Positions 1-8,407 of a stretch of 36,487 nucleotides of DNA are shown piece after piece. This stretch comes from Gammaproteobacteria bacterium. GTDB lineage: Bacteria; Pseudomonadota; Gammaproteobacteria; Arenicellales; Poriferihabitantaceae. The stretch spans positions 10,328 through 46,814 of the forward strand of contig JALCBG010000013.1 in NCBI GenBank assembly GCA_028066695.1, in the 5' to 3' direction. A model generated the notes under the pieces. The model saw nothing but the letters and a program-made list of their open reading frames with translations. It was not told the DNA's origin and searched no databases. A program made the translations under genes and the position numbers. How positions within the stretch are numbered: position 1 is the stretch's first letter; the number at the start of each line of letters is the position of its first letter.

Positions 1-72
1 TTGCGACAAAGTCCCAGGCGTGAAAATCGCCGGGTATGGTATCTTACCCCGAATTGCGGTGAATTTGCGGGA

Positions 73-90
73 GTTTTTGCGCGCAAAAAC
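73..90. other. 18-bp perfect palindrome downstream of sufB
   Basis: A perfect inverted repeat (five T, GCGCGC core, five A, closed by G and C) starts 7 bases beyond the sufB stop codon. It could fold as a weak A/T-stemmed hairpin in the transcript or be a protein site. There is no separate U-run after it, so I do not call it a terminator. The 96 bases left of sufB show no start of a following gene; any sufC would lie outside the window. Confidence 0.4.
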
Positions 91-96
91 GGGCGA

Positions 97-1602
97 TCAG
101 CCGACCGAGCCCTCCAAACTGATGCCCAGCAATTTCTGCGCCTCCACCGCGAATTCCATCGGCAACTCCTTGAAAACTTCCTTGCAAAAGCCGTTGACGA
201 TCATGGAAACCGCGTCCTCTTCGGACAGGCCGCGCTGGCGGCAGTAGAACAACTGGTCTTCGCCGATGCGCGAGGTGGTCGCCTCGTGCTCCACCACGGC
301 GGTCGGGTTTTTGATTTCCATGTAGGGGAAAGTGTGCGCGCCGCAGCGGTCGCCCATCAGCAGCGAATCGCACTGCGAATAGTTGCGCGCGCCGTCGGCG
401 CCGGCCAGGACTTTTACCAGGCCGCGGTAGGCGTTCTGCCCGCGCCCGGCGGAAATTCCCTTGGAGATGATGGTGCTGCCGGTGTTTTTTCCGATGTGCA
501 CCATCTTGGTGCCGGTGTCTGCCTGCTGGCAGTTGTTGGTCAGCGCGACCGAGTAGAACTCACCGACCGAGTTGTCGCCTTCCAGCAGAACGCTCGGGTA
601 TTTCCAGGTGATCGCCGAGCCGGTTTCCACCTGCGTCCAGGAAATTTTCGCGCGCTCGCCGCGGCATGCGCCGCGCTTGGTGACGAAGTTGTAGATTCCG
701 CCGCGCCCGTTTTCGTCCCCCGGATACCAGTTTTGCACGGTGGAGTATTTGATCTGCGCGCCCTTCATCGCCACCAACTCCACCACCGCGGCATGCAGTT
801 GGTTTTCGTCGCGCATCGGCGCGGTGCAGCCTTCCAGATAACTGACATGGCTGTCCTCTTCGGCGACTATCAAAGTGCGCTCAAACTGGCCGGTGTTCAT
901 GGCGTTGATGCGGAAGTAGGTGGACAATTCCATCGGGCAGCGCACGCCGCGCGGAATGTAAACGAAGGAGCCGTCGCTGAACACCGCCGAGTTGAGCGCG
1001 GCGTAGAAGTTGTCGCCGGCCGGCACCACCGAGCCGAGGTGGCGCTGCACCAGTTCCGGGTGCTCGCGCACCGCCTCGGAGAACGAGCAGAACAAAACGC
1101 CGGCCTCGGACAGGGTTTTCTTAAAGGTGGTCGCCACCGAAACGCTGTCAAACACCGCGTCCACCGCGACCTTGACGCCGGCGAGCGCCTTTTGCTCATC
1201 CAGCGGAATGCCGAGTTTTTCATAGGTCTCCAACAGTTTCGGATCCACCTGGTCCAAACTGTCCAGCAGTTCCTTTTGTTTCGGCGCCGAGTAGTAACTG
1301 ATCGCTTGGTAGTCAATCGGCGGGTGCTGCACATGCGCCCACTTCGGCTGCGGCATTTTCAGCCACTTTTGATACGCGTCCAGCCGCCACTTGAGCATGA
1401 ACTCCGGCTCCTCCTTGCGCTCCGAGATGGCGCGGATGACGCCCTCGTCCAGGCCCGGCGGCAGCGTGTCCGCGTCAATGTCGGTTACGAAACCCTCCTT
1501 GTATTCGCGCTGCACCAGCGCGGCCAAATCCCGCTCCGAGGCGGTGGTTTTCGCCGCGGAAGGGGCGTCTTGCCCGGCGGTTTGGTGGTCATCAAAATTC
1601 AT
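97..1602 (-). CDS. sufB: Fe-S cluster assembly scaffold protein SufB
   Basis: This encodes a 501-residue SufB, the scaffold subunit of the cytoplasmic SufBCD complex, on which Fe-S clusters are built with sulfur from SufS/SufE and ATP hydrolysis by SufC. The length matches the family (about 495). The beta-helix core is recognisable, with the conserved stretch around [17 protein letters not shown], and the C-terminal part has [11 protein letters not shown], which carries the conserved functional cysteine, followed by [17 protein letters not shown]. The start at 1602 is preferred over an in-frame ATG at 1686: MNFDDH begins family-like sequence and has a GGAAG Shine-Dalgarno about 7 bases upstream, while the 28 extra residues look like translated spacer. 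It is divergent from coaE. No other suf gene is visible, so the rest of the operon is presumably to the left. Confidence 0.96.
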   Translation of the reverse strand: MNFDDHQTAGQDAPSAAKTTASERDLAALVQREYKEGFVTDIDADTLPPGLDEGVIRAISERKEEPEFMLKWRLDAYQKWLKMPQPKWAHVQHPPIDYQAISYYSAPKQKELLDSLDQVDPKLLETYEKLGIPLDEQKALAGVKVAVDAVFDSVSVATTFKKTLSEAGVLFCSFSEAVREHPELVQRHLGSVVPAGDNFYAALNSAVFSDGSFVYIPRGVRCPMELSTYFRINAMNTGQFERTLIVAEEDSHVSYLEGCTAPMRDENQLHAAVVELVAMKGAQIKYSTVQNWYPGDENGRGGIYNFVTKRGACRGERAKISWTQVETGSAITWKYPSVLLEGDNSVGEFYSVALTNNCQQADTGTKMVHIGKNTGSTIISKGISAGRGQNAYRGLVKVLAGADGARNYSQCDSLLMGDRCGAHTFPYMEIKNPTAVVEHEATTSRIGEDQLFYCRQRGLSEEDAVSMIVNGFCKEVFKELPMEFAVEAQKLLGISLEGSVG

Positions 1603-1639
1603 CGGAAACTTCCGCGAAAGAAAATTGAAAATTAGGGGG

Positions 1640-1659
1640 CGCCATGCGGCCGCATGGCG
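1640..1659. promoter_or_regulatory. 20-bp perfect palindrome in the sufB/coaE divergent spacer
   Basis: CGCCATGCGG is followed by its exact reverse complement, 37 bases upstream of the sufB start. It lies where the -35 region of a sufB promoter would fall if TAATTT (1629-1634, minus strand) is the -10. Suf operons are usually regulated, often by IscR, SufR or Fur-like proteins, but the sequence does not match the IscR consensus I know. An operator is an inference from position and symmetry only. Confidence 0.4.
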
Positions 1660-1738
1660 GGGGGAAGAATGCGGCGAATGTAGCACAAAGCCGGGGAATT
1701 TGCATGGTTTCGCGCGTGTCGGGCGGGGGAAATGTTGC

Positions 1739-1744
1739 TATGCT
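1739..1744 (+). promoter_or_regulatory. Possible -10 element of coaE
   Basis: TATGCT matches four of six -10 positions and ends 9 bases before the coaE start; a poor -35 (GTGTCG, 1716-1721) lies 17 bases upstream. If used, the transcript would have almost no 5' leader, like dciA and rppH in this window. Support is weak on its own. Confidence 0.3.
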
Positions 1745-1753
1745 CCGCGGACC

Positions 1754-2401
1754 ATGGCGCTGAATTCCACAAAAGCGGGGAACGGGCGGACGGTCGCCAA
1801 AGTCGGGCTGACCGGCGGCATCGGCAGCGGCAAGAGCGCGGTCGCGGACTGCTTCGCCAAACTCGGCGTAACGGTCATTGACGCGGACGCGATTGCGCGC
1901 GAACTTACGGCGCCGGGGGGCGAGCAGGTTGACGCGGTCGTGAAATGTTTCGGCGAAGAAATCAAAGACGCGAGCGGAGCGATAGACCGCAAAAAACTGG
2001 GCGAAATGGTGTTCTCGTCCGAAGAGCGGCGCAAACAATTGGAGGCGATTCTGCATCCGCCGATTCGCGCCAAGATGCTCGAGCGCGCCGCGCGCGCGGA
2101 CGGCGCGTATTGTGTGCTGGACATTCCGCTGCTGGTGGAGAGCGGGCAGTACCATGAGATGTTGCGGCGCGTGGCGGTGGTGTCCTGCGCGCGCGAAACG
2201 CGCATCGCGCGGCTGCGGAGCAAGCGCGGAATGCGCGCGGCCGACATTGCGCGTGTCATGCAAAGCCAGGCGAGCGAGGAGGAGCGGCTGGCGGAGGCCG
2301 ATGATGTGATCTACAACAACGGCGCGCAAGCGGACCTGGCGCCGCGGGTGGAGGAATTGCATGCGGAATATTCACAGTTGTTCGGCGGGTCCGCGAAGTA
2401 A
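1754..2401 (+). CDS. coaE: Dephospho-CoA kinase
   Basis: The 215-residue product phosphorylates the 3'-hydroxyl of dephospho-CoA with ATP, the last step of coenzyme A synthesis in the cytoplasm. The P-loop GGIGSGKS (residues 21-28) follows a short N-terminal extension. Family blocks VIDADAIAREL, then ILHPPIR and DIPLLVESG follow in order, and the length is normal (about 200). No upstream in-frame ATG exists close by, so ATG 1754 is the natural start. There is no good Shine-Dalgarno; the upstream bases carry a possible -10 instead. The gene converges on mutT; coaE near secA-mutT is a familiar gammaproteobacterial neighbourhood. Confidence 0.95.
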   Translation: MALNSTKAGNGRTVAKVGLTGGIGSGKSAVADCFAKLGVTVIDADAIARELTAPGGEQVDAVVKCFGEEIKDASGAIDRKKLGEMVFSSEERRKQLEAILHPPIRAKMLERAARADGAYCVLDIPLLVESGQYHEMLRRVAVVSCARETRIARLRSKRGMRAADIARVMQSQASEEERLAEADDVIYNNGAQADLAPRVEELHAEYSQLFGGSAK

Positions 2402-2425
2402 CGCCAACCACTTTTGATTGCGTCG

Positions 2426-2449
2426 CGCATGCGCATGCATGCGCATGCG
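2426..2449. terminator. 24-bp perfect palindrome between convergent coaE and mutT
   Basis: CGCATGCGCATG followed by its exact reverse complement fills most of the 60-base gap between the coaE and mutT stop codons. It can form a 12-bp stem from either strand, which suits a bidirectional 3' end. The flank on the coaE side reads AAAACTCTTTCTT rather than a clean T-run, so factor-independent termination is not certain. Built from GCATGC units, it could also be a protein site. Confidence 0.5.
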
Positions 2450-2461
2450 AAAACTCTTTCT

Positions 2462-2881
2462 TCAATCCCGCAGCGCCGCCAGAATCGGCGGCACCGCGCC
2501 CAGCACATCCAGTTGCGCGGCCTGCGCGCGCGTTACCCATTTGGTTTGCTGCCCCTCGCGCCCCGAGGCCTCGCCGGAGAAATCATCCAGCAAAAACACC
2601 TCCAGCCAAACGCGCGCATGCGCGTAATCAAACGGTAATTCAATCAGCGCGCGGGGATGCGCGCGCGCCGCGTCCACGCCCAATTCCTCATGCAATTCCC
2701 GCGCGAGCGCGCGCGGCGCGGATTCGCCCGGCTCCACCTTGCCGCCGGGGAATTCCCACTGCCCGGCGCAAGGCGTGCCGGGCAGGCGTTGCTGCATCAG
2801 CAGGCGGCGGTCGCGCCGCCGCAACAGCGCGACCACGACATGCAGGCGCGCCGCGTCCCGCTCAACTTCGGTAGGAGGCAT
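2462..2881 (-). CDS. mutT: Nudix hydrolase, MutT-type 8-oxo-dGTP diphosphatase
   Basis: The 139-residue protein has a complete Nudix box at residues 47-69 (G-x5-E-x7-REL-x-EE-x-GV), preceded by QWEFPGGK, the usual MutT context. MutT removes oxidised dGTP from the nucleotide pool and so prevents A-to-C transversions. The start overlaps the 3' end of argJ by 20 bases, indicating cotranscription from secA-argJ. Position next to secA fits MutT rather than another Nudix family. A C-terminal thiamine-phosphate synthase domain, fused in some relatives, is absent; 139 residues is the simple single-domain length. Confidence 0.9.
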   Translation of the reverse strand: MPPTEVERDAARLHVVVALLRRRDRRLLMQQRLPGTPCAGQWEFPGGKVEPGESAPRALARELHEELGVDAARAHPRALIELPFDYAHARVWLEVFLLDDFSGEASGREGQQTKWVTRAQAAQLDVLGAVPPILAALRD

Positions 2882-4097
2882 TGATTTCTATGTAGCCGTG
2901 CGTCAGGTCGCATGTCCACACGCGCGCGCCGCCCGCGGCCAGCCCGAGGTCCACGCGGATGGAAATTTCGCGGCCCTTTAAGTGCTCGTTCAGCGGGGCT
3001 TCGTCCAAATTCTCCACGCGCTGTCCGCCGCGCGCGACGGTGACGCCGCCGATGGCGATCGCGAGGCGCGCCGGGTCAATGCGCGCGCCGGCCTTGCCGA
3101 CCGCCATGACCACGCGCCCCCAGTTGGCGTCTTCGCCGGCGACCGCGGTTTTCACCAGCGGCGAATTGGCGACCGACATGGCGACCGCTTTGGCGGCGCG
3201 GTCATCTTCGGCGCCATGCACTTCCACCGTTATCAACTTGCGCGCGCCCTCGCCGTCGCCGGCCACCTGCAGCGCCAAGTCCCGCATGACCGCGTTCAGC
3301 GCGCGCCGAAAGTCGTCCAGGTCGGATTCGCGCGGTTTGGAGTTGCCCGCGCGGCCGGTGGCGAACAATAAACAGATGTCGCTGGTGGAGGCATCGCCGT
3401 CCACGGTGATGGAGTTGAAGGTTTTTTCATTTGCCGCGGCGAGCAATTCGCGCAACATGTCGCGCGGCACGTCCGCGTCGGTGAACAGGAACGCGAGCAA
3501 GGTCGCCATGTTCGGCGCGATCATGCCCGAGCCTTTGGCGATGCCGTTAATGTTCACCGGTTGCCCGCAAATTTCGGCGCGCGCGGTTGCGCCTTTGGCG
3601 AAAGTGTCGGTGGTGGTGATCGCTTTCGCCGCGCTTTCCCAGCCGTCTTCGCGCAGCGCCGCCGCGAGTTGCGGCGCCGCGCCGGTAATTTTGGAAAGTG
3701 GCAGCGGCTCGCCGATTACGCCGGTGGACGCGGCGAATACTTCTTCGGGTTTGCAGCCGAGCGCGGCCGCGGCCGCCTCGCAACTCGCGCGCACATCGGC
3801 GAGCCCGGCCTCGCCGGTGAAGGCGTTGGCCTGGCCGGCGTTGACCAGCAGCGCGCGCGGCGCATGTTCATGTTCATCGGCGAGCAGGCGGCGGCACCAC
3901 TGCACCGGCGCGCCGGGCACGGCGGTGCGCGCCAGCACGCCGGCGACCGCGGCGCCGGGCGCGAACTCGGCCAACATTAAGTCGTCTCGCCCGCGGTATT
4001 TCGCGCCGCAGGCCGCGGCGGCCAGACGCACGCCGGGAATCGGCGGCAATTGCGGAAAGGCCGCCGGGGCGAACGGGGATTTCGCCGCCGCATGCAT
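2862..4097 (-). CDS. argJ: Bifunctional glutamate N-acetyltransferase / amino-acid acetyltransferase (ornithine acetyltransferase)
   Basis: The 411-residue product makes N-acetylglutamate and recycles the acetyl group from N-acetylornithine, giving the cyclic arginine pathway. The family autoprocesses into alpha and beta chains before a conserved threonine; here KGSGMIAPNMATLL places it at T199, the nucleophile. Other family blocks present are NAGQANAFTG, ASTGVIGEPLP and VDGDASTSDICLLFA. Length is typical (about 400). It begins 26 bases after the secA stop and overlaps mutT, so it sits in a secA-argJ-mutT run. The chosen ATG is the first of the frame and gives a full N-terminus; its Shine-Dalgarno is weak. 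Presence of ArgJ predicts that a separate argE deacetylase is not required for arginine synthesis. Confidence 0.96.
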   Translation of the reverse strand: MHAAAKSPFAPAAFPQLPPIPGVRLAAAACGAKYRGRDDLMLAEFAPGAAVAGVLARTAVPGAPVQWCRRLLADEHEHAPRALLVNAGQANAFTGEAGLADVRASCEAAAAALGCKPEEVFAASTGVIGEPLPLSKITGAAPQLAAALREDGWESAAKAITTTDTFAKGATARAEICGQPVNINGIAKGSGMIAPNMATLLAFLFTDADVPRDMLRELLAAANEKTFNSITVDGDASTSDICLLFATGRAGNSKPRESDLDDFRRALNAVMRDLALQVAGDGEGARKLITVEVHGAEDDRAAKAVAMSVANSPLVKTAVAGEDANWGRVVMAVGKAGARIDPARLAIAIGGVTVARGGQRVENLDEAPLNEHLKGREISIRVDLGLAAGGARVWTCDLTHGYIEINASYRS

Positions 4098-4122
4098 CAG
4101 CGGGAAAAAGCAACCGGCGCGG

Positions 4123-6837
4123 TCACTGCAACTTCCCGTGGCACTGCTTGTATTTCTTCCCCGACCCGCACGGGCACGGGTCGTTGCGCCCGATTTTTTT
4201 GGTCTTGCGCACGAACGGGCGGTCGCCGGAGATGACCGCGGTGCGCTGCGGCGCGTTCGCCGCGGACGAGTCGGGCGCGGCGGCGTGAATGAACTTCATC
4301 TCCTGCCGCCGCCGCCGCGCTTCCATCTCGGCGATTTCCTGTTCGCTCGGGATGTGAAAGCGCGCCAGCGTGGAAACCACCTGGTGCTTCACATTTTCCA
4401 GCAGCGCGGTGAACATCTCAAAGGCCTCGCGCTTGTATTCCTGCTTCGGATTTTTTTGCGCGTAGCCGCGCAGGTGAATGCCCTGGCGCAGGTGGTCCAT
4501 GTTGGACAGGTGCTCCTTCCACTGCTCGTCCAGCACTTTCAGCATCACCGCCTTTTCAAAATGCCGCATCGCCTCGGCGCCGACGCGCTCCTCTTTCGCC
4601 TCCAGCATCGCGCCCATCTCGCCGCCGATCTTCGCGCGCAGCGTCTCTTCGTGCAGCGCGCCGTCCTGTTTCAGCCACTCCTCCACCGGCAGTTTCAGGC
4701 CGAACTCGCTTTCCAAATCACGCTCCAGACCCGGCACATCCCACTGCTCCTCCAGCGACTGCGGCGGAATGCAGCGCGCGATGAGGCCTTCCAGCGCCTC
4801 GTCGCGCGCGTAGCGAATGTGCTCGGAGATGTCGTCGCTCTCCATCAGCGCGTCGCGCTGCGCGTAGATCACCTTGCGCTGCTCGTTGGCGACGTCGTCG
4901 TATTCCAGAAGTTGCTTGCGCATGTCAAAGTTGTGCCCTTCCACTTTCATCTGCGCGTTGGCGATGGCGCGCGTCACCCATGGGTGCTCTATCGCCTCGC
5001 CCTCTTCCATGCCGAGTTTTTGCATCAGCCCCTTGATGCGCTCGGAGCCGAAAATCCGCATCAGGTTGTCCTCCAGCGACAGGTAGTAGCGGCTGGAGCC
5101 GGGGTCGCCCTGGCGGCCGCAGCGGCCGCGCAACTGGTTGTCCACGCGCCGCGACTCGTTGCGCTCGGTGCCGAGCACATGCAGCCCGCCGGCCTCAATC
5201 ACGCGGCGGTTGCGCTCGCGCCACGCGGCGCGCGCTTTCTCGGCCTCGGCCTCGTCCTCAATGCCGGCGAGTTCAATTTCCAAATTGCCGCCGAGCACGA
5301 TGTCGGTGCCGCGCCCGGCCATGTGGGTGGCGATGGTCACGGTGCCGGGGCGGCCGGCCTCGGCGATGATCTGCGCCTCCTGCTCGTGGTGCTTGGCGTT
5401 CAGCACTTTGTGCGCGATGCCGCCCTCGCGCAGCATCTGCGACAGGCGCTCCGAGGATTCAATGGAGGCGGTGCCGACCAGCACCGGCTGGCCGTTGCCG
5501 CGCCGCTCGGCGACCGCGTCTATGATCGCGCGGAATTTTTCGCTCTCCACGCGGTAGACCAGGTCGGGCTCGTCCGCGCGCACCATCGGGCGGTTCGGCG
5601 GAATGACCACCACTTCCAGCCGGTAGATCTGCATGAACTCCGGCGCCTCGGTGTCGGCGGTGCCGGTCATGCCGGAGAGGGTTTGATACAGCCGGAAATA
5701 ATTTTGGAAGGTGATAGAGGCCAGCGTCTGGTTTTCCTGCTGTATCTCCACGCCCTCCTTCGCCTCCACCGCCTGGTGCAGCCCGTCCGACCAGCGCCGC
5801 CCGGCCATCATTCGCCCGGTGAATTCGTCAATGATGACGATGCGCCCGTCGCGCACGATGTAGGCGACGTCTTTTTGGAAAAGGTTGTGCGCGCGCAGCG
5901 CCGCGTAGACATGGTGCATCAAGCCGATGTTGCCGATCTCATACAGGCTTCCGCCCTCGGGCAGCAGGTCCTCGTCCACCAGCATGCGTTCGGCGACTTC
6001 GTGCCCCTGCTCGGTCAGCGAGACCTGGCGGGTTTTTTCGTCAATGGTGAAATCGCCCCGCTCGCCTTCGCCCTCGCCGCGCTGGCGCTTCAGGCGCGGC
6101 GCGATTTTGTTGATGCGCTCATACAGCGCGGTGCTCTCCTCGGCCGGGCCGGAGATGATCAGCGGCGTGCGCGCCTCGTCTATCAAAATGGAATCCACCT
6201 CGTCCACCACGGCGAAGCCGAGCCCGTTTTGCACGCGCTCGGCGGCGGTGAACGCCATGTTGTCGCGCAGGTAATCAAAGCCGAACTCGTTGTTGGTGCC
6301 GTAGACGATGTCGCTGCGGTAGGCCTCGCGCTTTTCCGCGCCGTCCTGCCCGGAGACGACCACGCCGACGCGCAGCCCGAGGAACTCGTAAATCTTTCCC
6401 ATCCATTCGGCGTCGCGCCGCGCCAGGTAGTCGTTCACGGTGACGATGTGCACCGGAACGCCGGCGACCGCGTTCAGGTAGGCCGGCAGCGTCGCCACCA
6501 GCGTTTTTCCCTCGCCGGTTTTCATCTCGGCGATCTTGCCGCTGTTCAGCACGATGCCGCCGAGCAACTGCACATCAAAATGGCGCATGCCGAGCGCGCG
6601 CACCGAGGCCTCGCGCACCACCGCGAACGCCTCGGGCAGCAGGTCGTCTTTGCGCTCGGGTTTTTCTTCGTCCTTTATGCGCGCGCGAAATTCGGCGGTC
6701 TTCGCCGCCAGTTCGCCGTCGCTGAGCGCGGCCATCGCCGGCTCCAGCGCGTTGATCCGCTCGACGGTTTTGCCGATGTTTCTCAGCAGCCGCTGGTTGC
6801 GGTCGCCGAAAAGTTTTTTCAGGGCGTGCTGCAGCAT
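4123..6837 (-). CDS. secA: Preprotein translocase ATPase SecA
   Basis: This 904-residue motor drives precursor proteins through SecYEG. Walker A MKTGEGKT is at residues 105-112, Walker [16 protein letters not shown] around 211-224, and the helicase-like second half has MAGRGTDI and a [12 protein letters not shown] block. The C-terminus ends in a zinc-binding motif with [14 protein letters not shown], which contacts SecB and phospholipids in gammaproteobacteria, so a SecB partner is expected elsewhere. The start at 6837 gives the usual N-terminus. The gene is divergent from dciA and followed by argJ after 25 bases. No secM-like arrest gene is present upstream; that position holds a DciA-type gene on the opposite strand, so SecM-style control of secA is not visible here. 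Confidence 0.98.
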   Translation of the reverse strand: MLQHALKKLFGDRNQRLLRNIGKTVERINALEPAMAALSDGELAAKTAEFRARIKDEEKPERKDDLLPEAFAVVREASVRALGMRHFDVQLLGGIVLNSGKIAEMKTGEGKTLVATLPAYLNAVAGVPVHIVTVNDYLARRDAEWMGKIYEFLGLRVGVVVSGQDGAEKREAYRSDIVYGTNNEFGFDYLRDNMAFTAAERVQNGLGFAVVDEVDSILIDEARTPLIISGPAEESTALYERINKIAPRLKRQRGEGEGERGDFTIDEKTRQVSLTEQGHEVAERMLVDEDLLPEGGSLYEIGNIGLMHHVYAALRAHNLFQKDVAYIVRDGRIVIIDEFTGRMMAGRRWSDGLHQAVEAKEGVEIQQENQTLASITFQNYFRLYQTLSGMTGTADTEAPEFMQIYRLEVVVIPPNRPMVRADEPDLVYRVESEKFRAIIDAVAERRGNGQPVLVGTASIESSERLSQMLREGGIAHKVLNAKHHEQEAQIIAEAGRPGTVTIATHMAGRGTDIVLGGNLEIELAGIEDEAEAEKARAAWRERNRRVIEAGGLHVLGTERNESRRVDNQLRGRCGRQGDPGSSRYYLSLEDNLMRIFGSERIKGLMQKLGMEEGEAIEHPWVTRAIANAQMKVEGHNFDMRKQLLEYDDVANEQRKVIYAQRDALMESDDISEHIRYARDEALEGLIARCIPPQSLEEQWDVPGLERDLESEFGLKLPVEEWLKQDGALHEETLRAKIGGEMGAMLEAKEERVGAEAMRHFEKAVMLKVLDEQWKEHLSNMDHLRQGIHLRGYAQKNPKQEYKREAFEMFTALLENVKHQVVSTLARFHIPSEQEIAEMEARRRRQEMKFIHAAAPDSSAANAPQRTAVISGDRPFVRKTKKIGRNDPCPCGSGKKYKQCHGKLQ

Positions 6838-6881
6838 GGAAGGGGATGCGCGCGGGGATTATGCCAGAGTCGCCGCGGCAT

Positions 6882-6887
6882 TATAAT
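6882..6887 (+). promoter_or_regulatory. Consensus -10 element of dciA, leaderless spacing
   Basis: A perfect TATAAT ends 6 bases before the dciA ATG. The expected start of transcription, about 7 bases after the -10, falls on the A of the ATG at 6894. No Shine-Dalgarno lies in the preceding 20 bases. The -35 is poor (TTATGC, 6859-6864, 17-base spacer). Confidence 0.6.
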
Positions 6888-6893
6888 TTTGCG

Positions 6894-7208
6894 ATGACCG
6901 CGTTTCGGCAGATCAGCGCGCTTTTGGACGCGGCGCTTGCGGAAACTTCCGACCGCCCGGCGCCGCGCGACGCGCAGACTCGCCTGGAGCGGTTTTGGCG
7001 CGGGAATCTCGGCGCGGCCGGCGCGCAAAGCCGGCCGCTGTTGTTCGCGTCCGGGCGGCTGGTGGTGTTCGTGGAGGCCGCTTCCTGGGGAATGGAAATC
7101 CGCCACCGCGCGCCCAGCCTGGCGGAAACGCTGCGCGCGCGCGGTTTTGCGGTGGAAAAAATCGAAGTGAAGACGCAGCCGGAAACGGCGCCGGCGCGCG
7201 CCGACTGA
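6894..7208 (+). CDS. dciA: DciA-family (DUF721) protein, probable replicative helicase loader
   Basis: A 104-residue protein with the DUF721 pattern: an RFW-type start to the core (about residue 32), an SRPLLFASGRLVVFVEAASWGMEIRH block, then a leucine-rich helix and a final beta strand. DciA is the ancestral bacterial helicase operator that helps load DnaB where DnaC or DnaI is missing, acting in the cytoplasm at replication origins. The gene lies between lpxC and secA, a place where DUF721 genes are found in several gammaproteobacteria. I chose ATG 6894 over upstream ATGs at 6846 and 6861 because the similarity begins here and a consensus -10 ends 6 bases upstream. It is shorter than many relatives (about 150), lacking a long disordered tail. 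Confidence 0.75.
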   Translation: MTAFRQISALLDAALAETSDRPAPRDAQTRLERFWRGNLGAAGAQSRPLLFASGRLVVFVEAASWGMEIRHRAPSLAETLRARGFAVEKIEVKTQPETAPARAD

Positions 7209-7224
7209 GCGCGCGCGAGCCGGG

Positions 7225-8139
7225 TTACACCGCCGGCAAACTCTGCCCGAAAGCGATCGGCACTTCGTCTTCCTGATCAAAGGAAATCAATTCCCAGGCC
7301 GAGCGGTCGGCGAGCAGGCGGCGCAGCAGGCGGTTGTTCAGTGCGTGCCCGGATTTGTGCGCGCTGAACTCGCCGATCAGCGGGTGGCCGAGGAGGTAGA
7401 GGTCGCCGATCGCGTCCAGAACTTTGTGCTTGACGAATTCGTCTTCGTAGCGCAGCCCGTCGTCGTTCAGAATGTGAAAGGAGTCCATGACGATGGCGTT
7501 GTCAAAACTTCCACCCTGCGCCAGCCCGACATCGCGCAATTCTTCCAGGTCTTCCATGAAACCGAAAGTGCGCGCGCGGCTGACTTCCTTGACGAACGAG
7601 GTGGTGGAAAAATCCACCGACGCGACCTGCGTGGAGTTTTGCAAAATCGGGTGGTCAAAGTCGATGGAGAAGGAAACTTTGAATCCGTGAAACGGCTCAA
7701 AGCGCGCCCACTTGTCGCCGTCGGCGATGCGCAGGGATTTTTTAATGCGAATAAACTGCTTGGGTTTGCTTTGTTCGCGAATTCCCGCCGACTGCAGCAA
7801 AAAAACAAACGGCGCGGCGCTGCCGTCCATGATCGGAACTTCGGGCGCGCTCACTTCCACATACGCGTTGTCAATGCCGAGCCCGGCGAAAGCCGACATC
7901 AAATGCTCCACCGTGGAAATTTTGACGCCGTCGCCCTGTTCAAGCGTGGTGGACAGGCGCGTGTCGCTGACATTTGCCGGCGCCGCGGGAATATCCACCA
8001 CCGGGTCAAGGTCGGTGCGCTGAAAGACAATGCCGGTGTCCACCGGCGCCGGGCGAAGCGTCAGATAAATTTTCGCGCCGGTGTGCAGGCCTACGCCGGT
8101 CGCCCGAATGCTGTTTTTCAAAGTGCGCTGATTGATCAT
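7225..8139 (-). CDS. lpxC: UDP-3-O-acyl-N-acetylglucosamine deacetylase LpxC
   Basis: The 304-residue zinc amidase catalyses the committed step of lipid A synthesis, so the organism makes an LPS-type outer membrane. The zinc ligands are in their usual places: H79 (in [15 protein letters not shown]), H238 and D242 (in [12 protein letters not shown]); the catalytic glutamate is E78 and the general acid H265. Length equals E. coli LpxC. The gene is separated from ftsZ by 268 bases with hairpins, A-tracts and a candidate promoter, so it seems to be an independent unit. It converges on dciA with 16 bases between stops. The ATG at 8139 has a weak AGGA upstream. The C-terminus (FGQSLPAV) is of the type that FtsH recognises in E. 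coli LpxC turnover, although similarity in so short a tail proves little. Confidence 0.97.
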   Translation of the reverse strand: MINQRTLKNSIRATGVGLHTGAKIYLTLRPAPVDTGIVFQRTDLDPVVDIPAAPANVSDTRLSTTLEQGDGVKISTVEHLMSAFAGLGIDNAYVEVSAPEVPIMDGSAAPFVFLLQSAGIREQSKPKQFIRIKKSLRIADGDKWARFEPFHGFKVSFSIDFDHPILQNSTQVASVDFSTTSFVKEVSRARTFGFMEDLEELRDVGLAQGGSFDNAIVMDSFHILNDDGLRYEDEFVKHKVLDAIGDLYLLGHPLIGEFSAHKSGHALNNRLLRRLLADRSAWELISFDQEDEVPIAFGQSLPAV

Positions 8140-8217
8140 GCCGAAAGTCCTGTGCCGTATTGGGCCGTGTTGGTTCGTGTTGGAATGGAAAGGGTGGTTG
8201 CGAGTTGTCGGCGCGGG

Positions 8218-8247
8218 ATTTTACCGGAATTGCGGGCGAAAACGCAA
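8218..8247 (-). promoter_or_regulatory. Candidate lpxC promoter
   Basis: On the minus strand, TTGCGT (8247-8242) is followed after 18 bases by TAAAAT (8223-8218). Immediately upstream are three A/T tracts of 7-8 bases that could act as an UP element. Transcription would start near 8211 and give a leader of about 70 bases. The -35 is only a half match. Confidence 0.5.
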
Positions 8248-8274
8248 AAAAAAGGCAAAAAAATGGCAAAAAAA
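8246..8274. other. Three helically spaced A-tracts (curved DNA)
   Basis: Runs of 8, 7 and 7 A begin at 8246, 8257 and 8268, an exact 11-base step, in an otherwise GC-rich spacer. Phased A-tracts bend DNA in one direction. They sit just upstream of the candidate lpxC -35 and also provide the T-runs behind the ftsZ 3' hairpins. Confidence 0.75.
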
Positions 8275-8320
8275 TGCGCGGCGGCGGCCGCCCCGCCGGA
8301 CCCGCCCACAAAGGCGGGGC
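8257..8320 (-). terminator. Candidate ftsZ/dcw operon terminator
   Basis: Minus-strand hairpin with an 8-bp GC stem (arms 8320-8313 and 8297-8290, 15-base loop). A smaller GCGGC/GCCGC stem sits nearer the T-runs, three bases before the first tract of seven T (8274-8268). The larger stem is about 15 bases from the T-run, so the geometry is imperfect; the small stem fits better. Confidence 0.5.
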
Positions 8321-8338
8321 GGGCGCGCCGACCGGCGC

Positions 8339-8367
8339 GGGGGCGCCGGCTGTGAAGCCGGCCCCCC
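8339..8367 (-). other. Strong stem-loop 40 bases after ftsZ
   Basis: Arms 8345-8351 and 8356-8362 pair perfectly around a four-base loop. The stem continues with five G-C pairs (8339-8343 with 8363-8367) past a single bulged C. It lies in the ftsZ 3' untranslated region and could block 3' exonucleases or assist termination. Confidence 0.65.
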
Positions 8368-8407
8368 GAATGCCGTCCGGATGCCCCCAAATGCTGAAAT
8401 GCCGCCG

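Noticed and set aside
1-1635. A 544-codon plus-strand frame opposite sufB
   Set aside because: SufB on the minus strand is unmistakable; the frame has low-complexity composition and no start signal.
2959-6897. A 1312-codon plus-strand frame opposite argJ and secA
   Set aside because: It spans two clear minus-strand genes with full motifs and itself has no family pattern; it is a shadow of high GC content.
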